This document shows positions 18,482 through 27,560 of a DNA stretch of 64,000 nucleotides, one piece after another. This DNA comes from Lederbergia citri (GTDB lineage Bacteria > Bacillota > Bacilli > Bacillales > Bacillaceae_C): the NCBI RefSeq assembly GCF_018343625.1, contig NZ_JAGYPG010000002.1, positions 351,270 through 415,269 on the forward strand, given 5' to 3'. The notes beneath the pieces are model-generated. The model was not told where the DNA came from. It made no database searches and saw nothing but the letters and a program-made list of their open reading frames with translations. Numbering within the stretch: the stretch's first letter is position 1; the number at the start of each line of letters is the position of its first letter. The translations under genes and the position numbers were made by a program.

Positions 18482-19327
18482 TTATAATAATTCATTTAGC
18501 GAAATAATCGGTTTATCCGTATAGTCTTTTAATTTATTATATATAATATCAAAATCGTAAATCGGTGTTACGATAATTATGTCATAAATTCTATTATGCA
18601 TTAAAGCCTCTGCACTAATAATTGGAGTTCCCTGAAAACTATCATTGCTTGAATATTGATCAATAAAAATTTTTGTTTTTATATTATTTTGTTTCAAAAT
18701 TTTAAAAAGAATTCTCCCTATATTACCAGCACCATATATGGCAATCTTTGTGGAGCTATCTAGAGATAAAATATTTTTTACTTCATTTTTTTGCCGAGCT
18801 AAATTATAAAGCTTATTTGTTAATTCAACGTATTGTTCATATCTATAAACTGTTTCAAATTCTCGATTAAATATTTCAAACTTAATTATTCTATTACGAA
18901 GTATTTTATTGATTTCCATCTTATTTTTTCTACTTAAATTGCCCCATAATATAAACATCTCTCTAATTTTCTTTTCCAACGAAGCTTGTAAATCTCTAGT
19001 TAATTTGACAATATTATTTTTGTCAACCAAGTCAATAATATTCTCTATTAATAATATATTTAAATAGTAAGAATAAAATGAATCCTGAATAATAATACTT
19101 GTCTTGGGGCAAACTATTTTAAATTTTATTTTTGGTGTTTCTAAAAAGAATTTTGCCTTATTAAAGATTTTTTTTGACGATATTTCTTTGTCTATATAAC
19201 TATTGACTGTATCAGTATAAAATATGAGGAAATTATTATTTTTATTAAAACGAATAGATCTTAAATTGAATTTCTTAATAAATTCCGTAGAAAAAATGTA
19301 GTCTAAGTTTGTGTGACTTTCCCCCAA
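18482..19327 (-). CDS. unknown protein with C-terminal Rossmann-like domain
   Basis: A 281-residue protein. The N-terminal 185 residues match nothing I recognise: they are rich in Lys, Ile and Asn and predicted mainly helical. The C-terminal 95 residues carry the island's shared nucleotide-binding-like unit (KIAIYGAGNIGRILFKILKQ, KIFIDQYSSND, YDIIIVTP). There is no glycosyltransferase motif. TTG at 19327 is preceded by a strong GGAGGGG 8-9 bases upstream. Since the other carriers of this domain are transferases, it may be a divergent transferase or an accessory subunit. Confidence 0.65.
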   Translation of the reverse strand: MGESHTNLDYIFSTEFIKKFNLRSIRFNKNNNFLIFYTDTVNSYIDKEISSKKIFNKAKFFLETPKIKFKIVCPKTSIIIQDSFYSYYLNILLIENIIDLVDKNNIVKLTRDLQASLEKKIREMFILWGNLSRKNKMEINKILRNRIIKFEIFNREFETVYRYEQYVELTNKLYNLARQKNEVKNILSLDSSTKIAIYGAGNIGRILFKILKQNNIKTKIFIDQYSSNDSFQGTPIISAEALMHNRIYDIIIVTPIYDFDIIYNKLKDYTDKPIISLNELL

Positions 19328-19526
19328 ATATTAAGCCCCTCCTTACATACAGTTTAATATTTTTTATCTCTTTATCATTGTAATTCTTCGGATAGAATGG
19401 TGCCACTCAAAACCATTCTTCACTATCCTCCAAAACATATAAATCGATAACTCTCAATCAGTGAAAGTTTCTATTTCAGCACAAATTCCTTTTAATCATC
19501 TTCTTATATTCATGATTTGCTCCTTC

Positions 19527-19612
19527 TATGCTTTGAATGATTATTTTCGATGTATCCTACAATTTCAACTTTACTTATAAAAATTTTGAGCCTTTGCTAA
19601 ATCCAAATACTA
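19527..19612 (-). pseudogene. relic of a Rossmann-domain gene
   Basis: The 333-base gap between two island genes is not coding but keeps broken pieces of the shared domain on the minus strand. VFGFSKGSKFL, a glycine-rich loop, is followed in another frame by KVEIVGYIENNHSKH, which resembles the strand-FIDND part of the intact copies. Frame changes and stops rule out a working product. The rest of 19328-19660 holds only a weak GAATGGT/ACCATTC hairpin. It looks like a lost transferase gene. Confidence 0.45.
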
Positions 19613-19660
19613 ATATTTTTGTTTTCCATACTGCCTACTTTGCATAATTTCACTTGTCTC

Positions 19661-20638
19661 CTAATAAATAGAAAATTTTTGGAAGAAATCCTTTTTATTA
19701 AAAAATAGTTTTGCATTATCTCGAATGTATTCATCTTCCCAGTCCCACCATTTAATCCTATTTAATATTTCTATTTCTTCTTTTGAGAATCTATATTTTA
19801 TGATCCTTGCAGGAACCCCTACTACAATTGCATAATCAGGAACATCTTTCGTTACAACTGCCCCTGCACCTATTACTGCACCATTACCAATTTTAACTGA
19901 AGGTAAAACAATTACCCCTGCTCCTATCCATACATCATTTCCAACAGAAACCTTACCGTTATTTGCTATTTTTTCAATTGGTATAATATCTTCATCATTT
20001 AAAAACCCTGGTACTTTCTCAGGACCAAGGACTTGATCCCTTTTGTAACTTAAGAAAGGATGTGTTGTTATACAACTTAGAGAATGATTTGGATTACTTA
20101 TTTCGGCAGTACGATTTATTGAAGTAAACGATCCTATACTTTCTAATAGAGTTCCTGGGTAACAGAATCTTTTATATCCATAAGTGTATTTGCCTATATT
20201 AACACCAGCTATTGTTTTATGCTTTGCTGCTAATCGCCTATCATCTTCAATTTTCAAATTTTCTTCAATCTTCTTTTGGAAATTTTGTTTAATTCTTTGT
20301 ATTTCATTTAATGCAGGGAAAAAATCAATTAATTCTACATAATTGTATGTTTTAAGTTGATCTGCAATTTCTGTATAAAAATCACTGGCAATTAGAATTT
20401 TGATATTTTTATTTCTAGGCAACAATACTTCTCGTGGATTTTCAATTATTTGATTACCCACATAGTTTCCCCACTTTTTTTGATCGTTATCTACAACTCT
20501 TAATGAGCTGTATCCTAGTTGTTTAAGGGCAAAGTATGTAAGCTTCCCTCCTTTCCCAGAACCGAATATTACAATTATTTGATTCGATAATAAATTGCTA
20601 TAATCTAGTAATGTAGTTATAATTCTGTCTAATATCAT
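19661..20638 (-). CDS. sugar O-acyltransferase with Rossmann N-domain and left-handed beta-helix
   Basis: A 325-residue protein. Residues 1-100 are the shared Rossmann-like unit ([30 protein letters not shown]). Residues about 140-320 are a CatB-like hexapeptide acetyltransferase: [19 protein letters not shown] supplies the catalytic His region, and the left-handed helix runs through [20 protein letters not shown] and [20 protein letters not shown], ending in [11 protein letters not shown]. It would O- or N-acetylate a sugar with acetyl-CoA. It is the only acetyltransferase in the island, but it does not look like the GNAT-type PseH. AGGTGAGC precedes the ATG. Confidence 0.82.
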   Translation of the reverse strand: MILDRIITTLLDYSNLLSNQIIVIFGSGKGGKLTYFALKQLGYSSLRVVDNDQKKWGNYVGNQIIENPREVLLPRNKNIKILIASDFYTEIADQLKTYNYVELIDFFPALNEIQRIKQNFQKKIEENLKIEDDRRLAAKHKTIAGVNIGKYTYGYKRFCYPGTLLESIGSFTSINRTAEISNPNHSLSCITTHPFLSYKRDQVLGPEKVPGFLNDEDIIPIEKIANNGKVSVGNDVWIGAGVIVLPSVKIGNGAVIGAGAVVTKDVPDYAIVVGVPARIIKYRFSKEEIEILNRIKWWDWEDEYIRDNAKLFFNKKDFFQKFSIY

Positions 20639-20693
20639 ATGCTCACCTATCGTGTACTTTTTTGATTACAATTTGTTTCAAATTTCATAACTA

Positions 20694-23600
20694 CTACACC
20701 AATTCAATCTCACCTATTGATAAAAATTCAGTATCACCATTATTTTCACTAAATGTAAATCTATATCTTTTAAATGAGATATTATTCATAAATGAAAAAT
20801 ATTTTTTTTGTGAATACTGCCAATTTTCCACTCTAGATCTTTCATCTAAAAGAATCCATTTTCCTCCGTCCCATCCTTCTAAAACCCAACTTTTAGGCAT
20901 TCTTTTTAATGTATTGTAATGAGTGTTTTGTGGGTCTTGACTTAACATAGAATAACAATTTATTACTTTTGGATTATTGAATTCGTATTCGAGCCATCCA
21001 TGTGTTATACCCTTTTTCGTAGCCCATGCATTTAATACACCCATAATTTTCTTATTAAAAGCTTTAAAAGCTGACCAAGTATTATAATTATTTGAATGAG
21101 TAGAACTACAGTAAACTTTACCGTATTCATTTTTATTTGAATTCATTAAAGGTATCTCATTAATTATAATTTCCTTAGATTTATAACCCATTTTATATTC
21201 AACCTTATTAATCCCTAAATTTCTATTACAAACATATTTTGAATTACCATTTTCGTCTTCAAAGACTTTGATTAAATAAAAGTCTCCATAAACATCTGTA
21301 GAATAAACAGGCATCTGCTGAGTTGTTTCTTCACCAATGTTTGTAATTGTTGCAATACCTTCTATTAGATCACCAGTGAGGTGGCAACGAATTCTATTCC
21401 TAACTTTCATCTCTTCCATGCTTGTAACTTCATCGATATGAAAAATGCGTCCGTCAGGATTTATTTGTATACCTTGGAACCCAAACTTTTCTGCTTTGGA
21501 CATTTCAATAGAAACATCATGTAACTTGTTAGACAATCCTTGTACTTCTAAGACAATTTTTTGAAGGTTAGGAAGCACATTTTCATTAATTGTAAATACT
21601 TTTGTAGTAAATGTCTTTATTTTGCCATCTATTATGATTTTAAGATTACTAGCAAACTTAGCATGTTCTGCAGCTATGATTCTTAGTTTTGTTCCTTTAA
21701 ATCGAAAAATTACCTTTGATCCTTTTGTACTAGATGAGGAAAAAATGTGTTTATTGATTTTTTTAGTTAATTTACCACTACTATAATCATTAAAAATGAC
21801 TTTTTCCCGTTCCCATTTCCCTTCGAAATGAAAAACTCCGTCATTGTGTTTATATAATTTCCAATTAGTATCAAATAACTCATATAACCTTTGATGAAGT
21901 GATTCTTTTACATGTACAATCATCTCGTCGAATACTTCTTTTACTACTTGTAAAAAGAAAGTATGAACTGAAATAATAACTTCAATTTTCCTGATTTGAT
22001 CTAATTCTGTATAATTCTTTCTAATTATCTTATTTAGTTGTTCATGTTCTACTTGGACGACGGTGCTAATAAATAGTTGATAAAAACCATTACTTATTAA
22101 CTTCTCAAAGTCTACATTAAATTTATTGAACAATTGATTAATTTGCTTGAAGTTTTTTGATATTTTTTGTTCATCCATTTTTCTCAGTAGAATCAAACAT
22201 TTACCAAAATCTTGATAAAACTTGTCGACTGCCCGTTCAATTTTTCTCACTTGGTTTAATACTTTTGGATGTTGCAATCTTTCTGTCGTTTTAAACCAAA
22301 GTGAATCGACAACCTTTTCCTTCAATTCATCATTTATTATCTTTTCAATAGGAAGGAATGGAGCACCCTTTATCACTGCTCCTCCTTTTGTAGTGTTGAT
22401 CACTCTTAATTTAGGATTTGCCTCAAGGTAGTCTTCAAAATCCTTTTTCATACTATTTAAACCTAGGCTTGTTTGAATAGGATTACCGTACACGTCTTGA
22501 ACTGTAATAATATTGCTACCTTCTTTATCTTCTCGAACTTCACCAGACCAATTGCCATATTGAACTCCTTGTGCATAGAAACGTTTGCTTTTAAATGCCA
22601 AGTTTTGTCCTGTTAATATAATCATTTTGACCTCTAAAAAATGGGCTATTTGAACAGCTATTAGTGCAACTGTAGTAGCATCAGAAACATCACTATCATT
22701 GGCATTTCGTTCTAAATAGAAGTTACTTATTGTATCAACAGATGTCACCACATGAAATTTAGGTCCTTTGTAATTCTCAATGGTTTCATACCCTACGCTC
22801 GTACCAAAAATCATAGGTATATTATCTCTTCCTGCGGAGATCATTTCTTTATAAACATTCACATTATTAGGTTGTGGATCATAAGTTATGACAGCATCCG
22901 GGACAATATTATTACTCAATAACGCTTTGTTTGCAGATCCAACAGCAAAAATATAAGCTAAGCCATTTTCTTTTATGTATTTTAAATGTTCTATATCATC
23001 AGTTAAAGATGGACCCGCTGAAGCAATAATAATTGGTTTTCCCTTAAAGAAACTCTTTTTTTCTTTAATGTTTGGCGTGATTAATGTAGTTGGCAAGTTC
23101 ATTAAGCTATTTAATATCCATCGCTTTCCAAAAGCTGCTTTCGCGGTTATTGATGAACTAGCTAATTGCAATGCATCTTTATAAATCTCATAAAAAATAG
23201 CTGTTTCATCTTTAAATAGTCGGGTATAAGATGGCAGGGTAATTATTAATGACTCTTTTCCCACTATCCCTACTATAGTCTTTATAAAAGTATTAATTGT
23301 GATTTCCTCATTCGGTAAATAAAGAAAGCTCATTCTTTCAAAAGGTATATTATCGAGTGAACGACTCTCTAAAAATCGAAGAAATACAAATGGATTATAT
23401 TCAATTAATGAAAATGTTTTATTTGTATATTGACTCATCAACTGCTCCACATGATAACCTAGTCCCACTCCACAAAAAATGATATGTTCAACCTCGTTCA
23501 CCTTTCTTTCATATTCACCAATTACTGTTTTCGCCTCCTCTACTGGTGAATATTTACTATGCAAAAATAAAGTTTTATGGTTTTTTTCAATTTTCAAGGT

Positions 23601-23729
23601 TGGGTTGTCAGTTTTTGTTTTATCTAAAATATAATTTTCTAGTTCGTCATCTTTCTTTATTTTTTCTAGCATCAATTTATATGGTTGCAACCTATTTTCT
23701 ATTCGCTTTACATTTCTGTCGAAGAACAT
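20694..23729 (-). CDS. maf: Maf-type flagellin nonulosonic acid transferase with C-terminal extensions
   Basis: A 1011-residue Maf (motility-associated factor, MAF_flag10/DUF115) protein, predicted to transfer CMP-pseudaminic acid to Ser/Thr of flagellin in the cytoplasm. An N-terminal region with HIIFCGVGLGYHVEQL near 85 precedes the core at about 215-440 (KPIIIASAGPSLTDDIEHL, FAVGSANKALLSNNIVPDAV, DATTVALIAVQIAH, ILTGQNLAF). The C-terminus is unusual. Residues about 650-790 look like a beta-rich carbohydrate-binding unit (FRFKGTKLRIIAAEHA), and the last 150 (YNTWSAFKAFNKKIMGVLNA, GWLEYEFNNPKVINCYSML, FKRYRFTFSENNG) resemble an F5/8 type C discoidin domain. ATG at 23729 is chosen because GGAGG lies 6 bases upstream, while an ATG at 23735 abuts it. 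Confidence 0.87.
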   Translation of the reverse strand: MFFDRNVKRIENRLQPYKLMLEKIKKDDELENYILDKTKTDNPTLKIEKNHKTLFLHSKYSPVEEAKTVIGEYERKVNEVEHIIFCGVGLGYHVEQLMSQYTNKTFSLIEYNPFVFLRFLESRSLDNIPFERMSFLYLPNEEITINTFIKTIVGIVGKESLIITLPSYTRLFKDETAIFYEIYKDALQLASSSITAKAAFGKRWILNSLMNLPTTLITPNIKEKKSFFKGKPIIIASAGPSLTDDIEHLKYIKENGLAYIFAVGSANKALLSNNIVPDAVITYDPQPNNVNVYKEMISAGRDNIPMIFGTSVGYETIENYKGPKFHVVTSVDTISNFYLERNANDSDVSDATTVALIAVQIAHFLEVKMIILTGQNLAFKSKRFYAQGVQYGNWSGEVREDKEGSNIITVQDVYGNPIQTSLGLNSMKKDFEDYLEANPKLRVINTTKGGAVIKGAPFLPIEKIINDELKEKVVDSLWFKTTERLQHPKVLNQVRKIERAVDKFYQDFGKCLILLRKMDEQKISKNFKQINQLFNKFNVDFEKLISNGFYQLFISTVVQVEHEQLNKIIRKNYTELDQIRKIEVIISVHTFFLQVVKEVFDEMIVHVKESLHQRLYELFDTNWKLYKHNDGVFHFEGKWEREKVIFNDYSSGKLTKKINKHIFSSSSTKGSKVIFRFKGTKLRIIAAEHAKFASNLKIIIDGKIKTFTTKVFTINENVLPNLQKIVLEVQGLSNKLHDVSIEMSKAEKFGFQGIQINPDGRIFHIDEVTSMEEMKVRNRIRCHLTGDLIEGIATITNIGEETTQQMPVYSTDVYGDFYLIKVFEDENGNSKYVCNRNLGINKVEYKMGYKSKEIIINEIPLMNSNKNEYGKVYCSSTHSNNYNTWSAFKAFNKKIMGVLNAWATKKGITHGWLEYEFNNPKVINCYSMLSQDPQNTHYNTLKRMPKSWVLEGWDGGKWILLDERSRVENWQYSQKKYFSFMNNISFKRYRFTFSENNGDTEFLSIGEIELV

Positions 23730-23741
23730 ATTCATCCTCCA

Positions 23742-24731
<990 letters not shown>

Positions 24732-24759
24732 TTATTGGCTTAAAAGACCATTTTCGTTA

Positions 24760-25362
24760 TTAATTAACTCCAATACGATAACCTTCCGTATCAATTGTAG
24801 TCCGAATAACAGTGCTAAAAGATTCAAAGATTGGAATAATTTCATATAATAGTAAGTCTGCAATCAATATTCCATCATTATTTTCCATTGCCTCTTCTAA
24901 ACTTTTTAGCACATTGACTAAATTCTCACTTTGTTTCATATAATCGAACCAATTGCTGGGTCTTTTTTTTGTACCATCAATTATTTGAACTGCTTGATTC
25001 AACCACAGCATACCTTCTAGCAATTGGGAGAATTTACTCCAGCTTTCTGAAGTGGGATTCTGATAAAAATCTTCCGTTAAAATTTTCACTTCTGGAATTG
25101 CACGATAAATATAATCTTCCGCTGTCAGCAATAAATCATTAACAAACTCCCCGATCGTCTTTGTTACTACTTCCAGTTGATCTATCATATGGAGTTGGCC
25201 CTGTAAATATTGTCTTGGATCCTCATAAACTTCGACACCATCAACAATAAGGTGACTAAAATAAAATTCATCTGATAATAATTTGTTGATTTTATCTATT
25301 ACAGTTTCAACTGTTGAATAATCTTCAAGCTGTATAGTTTGTTCTTGAAATATTAGTTTCAT
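24760..25362 (-). CDS. unknown flagellar-locus protein, 200 aa
   Basis: I do not recognise a named family. The first 75 residues have a short beta/alpha pattern ending in a DGVEVYEDPRQYLQ turn, like a small ubiquitin-like or sensor fold. The rest (IGEFVNDLLLTAEDYIYRAI, FSQLLEGMLWLNQAVQI, IADLLLYEIIPIFESFSTVI) is acidic and helical, like a chaperone or regulator. No signal peptide or membrane segment is present. It is the first gene after a SigD-like promoter and sits between hag and pseB/maf, so a role in flagellin modification or export is likely. The ribosome site GGAGG is 11 bases from the ATG, slightly far. Confidence 0.7.
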   Translation of the reverse strand: MKLIFQEQTIQLEDYSTVETVIDKINKLLSDEFYFSHLIVDGVEVYEDPRQYLQGQLHMIDQLEVVTKTIGEFVNDLLLTAEDYIYRAIPEVKILTEDFYQNPTSESWSKFSQLLEGMLWLNQAVQIIDGTKKRPSNWFDYMKQSENLVNVLKSLEEAMENNDGILIADLLLYEIIPIFESFSTVIRTTIDTEGYRIGVN

Positions 25363-25417
25363 AAATCGGAATGCCTCCGTTAATTGTTTTATTACATATT
25401 ATCATACCTATTTAATA

Positions 25418-25443
25418 TATCGACAAAATTCGAGTAGAGTTAA
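25418..25443 (-). promoter_or_regulatory. SigD-type promoter for the glycosylation genes
   Basis: The minus strand reads TAAC, a 14-base spacer and GTCGATAT, against the SigD consensus TAAA-N14/15-GCCGATAT (10 of 12 positions). The predicted start is about 45 bases before the 200-aa gene that leads into pseB and maf. The rest of 25363-25650 is AT-rich with no gene. Confidence 0.6.
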
Positions 25444-25651
25444 GACTAGTTCGGGTTGAAATTGTTTACATTATTACATTGTCAAATATTATCTATGCGA
25501 GGCAAAAAAGGTTAATAAATGATAGTAATAAAATAGGGGCATTTAAATAGAAGATAACTTTAATCATATTCGTTTGTTCGAATACTAGAATTAAAGATAG
25601 TGTATTTCTAGAATATTGCTCTTTCTTTATACTTATAAAACTGAGCAAAAA

Positions 25652-25680
25652 AACGAATCCCAGCGACGCCAGGATTCGTT
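25652..25680 (-). terminator. hag terminator
   Basis: The minus strand has AACGAATCC, an 11-base loop, GGATTCGTT and then a run of seven T. It is a strong Rho-independent terminator immediately after the hag stop, and it separates hag transcription from the glycosylation promoter downstream. Confidence 0.9.
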
Positions 25681-25690
25681 TTAATAAAAA

Positions 25691-26659
25691 TTAACGAAGT
25701 AACTGCAATACTCCTTGTGGAGCTTGGTTAGCTTGCGCAAGCATAGCTTGAGCTGCTTGTGAAAGAATAGAACTCTTAGTTTGTTCCATAATCTCTTTCG
25801 CCATATCGACGTCTCTAATGCGTGATTCTGCTGCAGTTAGGTTTTCAGAAGAAGCTCCAAGGTTGTTGATTGTGTGTTCTAGGCGATTTTGGAACGCACC
25901 TAAGCTTGAGCGTTGAGCAGAAACTGTTTCAAGTGCATTGTCAATTGCTTTAATTGCTGCAGTAGCTTTTTCATGGTCTGAAACATCTAGGGCCGCTCCA
26001 ATTTTTGTGTTATCTGTACCGTTATTTACACCATCATCAGCTGCATATTTTGCCTTGTCTACTTTAGTACCTTTAGTAAGTGCACCAACTGACGCTCCAG
26101 AAACATGGCTTGAATTTTTAGTCCCAACAAGACCAAGTGCCTCTGCATCCATTTTAAAAATTTCTACTTCCATTGCTTGTGACATATTTGCACCAATTTG
26201 GAAAGTAGCCGTGAATTTAGTACCCGCTGCTCCACCCGCTGCTCCACCGCTTAATAATGCTTTCGTGTTGAACTCGGTAGTATTGGCAATACGGTTAATT
26301 TCGGAAGTTAATTGGTTAATTTCTTTTTGGATTTCTCCACGATCTGTTGCAGTATTTGTGTCATTCGATGCTTGAACTGCTAGTTCACGCATACGTTGAA
26401 GGATTGAATGAGTTTCATTCAATGCACCTTCAGCTGTTTGGATTAAAGAAATTCCATCTTGAGCATTACGTGTAGCTTGGTCTAGACCTTTTACTTGTGC
26501 ACGCATTTTCTCAGAAATTGCTAATCCAGCTGCATCATCGCCAGCACGGTTAATGCGAAGACCAGAAGATAATTTTTCCATTGATTTTGATTGTGCATTA
26601 AATGCAGCACCTAATTGACGATGCGTATTCAAAGCAGCAATGTTATGATTGATAATCAT
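25691..26659 (-). CDS. hag: flagellin, major filament protein
   Basis: A 322-residue flagellin. The conserved D0/D1 ends are complete: [37 protein letters not shown], and at the C-terminus [40 protein letters not shown] and QGVLQLLR. The short variable middle (about 140-235) is Ala/Gly/Lys-rich with many Ser and Thr (SSHVSGASVGALTKGTKVD), suitable O-glycosylation sites for Maf. It is secreted by the flagellar export system with FliS as chaperone and bound by FliW. It follows csrA, with its own SigD promoter, a structured leader and a GGAGG 10 bases before the ATG. It is the most likely major filament subunit. Confidence 0.96.
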   Translation of the reverse strand: MIINHNIAALNTHRQLGAAFNAQSKSMEKLSSGLRINRAGDDAAGLAISEKMRAQVKGLDQATRNAQDGISLIQTAEGALNETHSILQRMRELAVQASNDTNTATDRGEIQKEINQLTSEINRIANTTEFNTKALLSGGAAGGAAGTKFTATFQIGANMSQAMEVEIFKMDAEALGLVGTKNSSHVSGASVGALTKGTKVDKAKYAADDGVNNGTDNTKIGAALDVSDHEKATAAIKAIDNALETVSAQRSSLGAFQNRLEHTINNLGASSENLTAAESRIRDVDMAKEIMEQTKSSILSQAAQAMLAQANQAPQGVLQLLR

Positions 26660-26669
26660 ACCTTTTTTT

Positions 26670-26705
26670 CCTCCTTGAATGTGCGATTCACTTCCTTGTG
26701 AATCG
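26670..26705 (-). promoter_or_regulatory. predicted CsrA binding sites in the hag leader
   Basis: In the hag mRNA leader an 8-bp hairpin (CGATTCAC / GTGAATCG, 26684-26705) presents the loop AAGGAA. The Shine-Dalgarno CAAGGAGG at 26670-26674 provides a second GGA about 20 bases further on. CsrA binds GGA in loops, usually at two sites at once. In B. subtilis this arrangement blocks hag translation until FliW sequesters CsrA. The layout here is the same, with csrA and fliW directly upstream. Confidence 0.75.
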
Positions 26706-26718
26706 TGTGTTTATTTTT

Positions 26719-26754
26719 GCGAATGTTGAGGGTCGGCCGCACCCTGTGATTCGC
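26719..26754 (-). promoter_or_regulatory. 5'-terminal stem-loop of the hag mRNA
   Basis: Nested inverted repeats GCGAAT/ATTCGC and AGGGT/ACCCT enclose a GC-rich loop. The structure begins only a few bases after the predicted SigD start site. A hairpin so close to the 5' end usually protects an mRNA from decay, which would suit a very abundant flagellin transcript. Confidence 0.55.
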
Positions 26755-26764
26755 TTCACTAGTA

Positions 26765-26790
26765 ATATCGTCACTGTTCATGAAAGTTTA
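26765..26790 (-). promoter_or_regulatory. SigD promoter of hag
   Basis: The minus strand has TAAA, a 14-base spacer and GACGATAT, 11 of 12 matches to the SigD consensus. Transcription should begin near 26758, giving a leader of about 100 bases. FlgM, encoded upstream in the window, would be the anti-sigma factor restraining it. Confidence 0.85.
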
Positions 26791-26825
26791 ATAGTTTTTG
26801 ACGATATTTTTATAAAAAATAAAAA

Positions 26826-26853
26826 ACTGTCAATTCACCTTTCGATTGACAGT
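26826..26853 (-). terminator. terminator of the flagellar operon after csrA
   Basis: A 9-bp stem ACTGTCAAT/ATTGACAGT with a 10-base loop, followed on the minus strand by TTTTTTATTTTTT. It lies just past the csrA stop and upstream of the hag promoter, making hag a separate transcript. Confidence 0.88.
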
Positions 26854-26875
26854 GGTTAATCTTCGTTAATCTTAT

Positions 26876-27100
26876 TTATTTTTTCGCCTTCGCTAATATT
26901 CCGAATAAATCACTTACTTCTGCAGATGCCATGGTATTCTCACTTTGGATATTCATCCACACTTCTTTACGGTGTATTTCCACATGCTTTGGAGCGTTAA
27001 TACCAATTTTGACTTGATCGCCTTTTATAGAAGCAATTGTGATTTCGATGTCGTCGCCAATTTGAATGGACTCGCCTTTTTTTCTTGTCAGTACGAGCAT
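26876..27100 (-). CDS. csrA: carbon storage regulator CsrA
   Basis: A 74-residue RNA-binding translational repressor. It begins [20 protein letters not shown], and [19 protein letters not shown] includes the conserved RNA-contacting region (APxxVxxxRxE). In Bacillus it binds the hag leader and represses flagellin synthesis, and FliW antagonises it. Its ribosome site AGAGGTGA is formed by the last codons of fliW, with only 4 bases between the genes, so the two proteins are made in step. Confidence 0.95.
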   Translation of the reverse strand: MLVLTRKKGESIQIGDDIEITIASIKGDQVKIGINAPKHVEIHRKEVWMNIQSENTMASAEVSDLFGILAKAKK

Positions 27101-27104
27101 CTCG

Positions 27105-27542
27105 TCACCTCTTTGCCAGTTGCCCCAAGAGCGGGTGCTTTGTTTTATAGTTTTCGTTGTTTAAGATAACTTGTTTAGCTCTATTTGTATTTATATTAAC
27201 AACTATTGGTGCTTGTAAATTAGCTGTGCTCTCTTCAAATGGATCTTGCACAGTTAAAATTACGAAGGCACTTACATCTGCTTCGCTTTTTATCTCCAAT
27301 TGTTCTACTGTATTTTCATCTAACATAATATTATATTTTTCAAAAAAACTATACGGATCAGCGATAACGAATGCTAGCCCAGCTGTTTCAACCGATTGCA
27401 TAATCGAAACCGAAGTCATATCAGGCAATGGCAACAAAGTAAATTTCTTTTCTTCCGGGAATCCAGGGATGCCTTTTTCAAACGTCAAAATTTCATTTTC
27501 TTGGATTTCGACTTCGCTGTGGTATTTAGTTTGTATATACAT
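27105..27542 (-). CDS. fliW: flagellar assembly factor FliW
   Basis: A 145-residue FliW. Typical segments are [52 protein letters not shown] and the ending [15 protein letters not shown]. FliW binds either flagellin or CsrA, so that exported flagellin frees FliW to relieve CsrA repression of hag. The ATG at 27542 is chosen because GGAG lies 9 bases upstream. The longer reading from 27557 would start inside that ribosome site. Order yviE-fliW-csrA-hag matches B. subtilis. Confidence 0.95.
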   Translation of the reverse strand: MYIQTKYHSEVEIQENEILTFEKGIPGFPEEKKFTLLPLPDMTSVSIMQSVETAGLAFVIADPYSFFEKYNIMLDENTVEQLEIKSEADVSAFVILTVQDPFEESTANLQAPIVVNINTNRAKQVILNNENYKTKHPLLGQLAKR

Positions 27543-27560
27543 AAGTTCACGCTCCACTTT

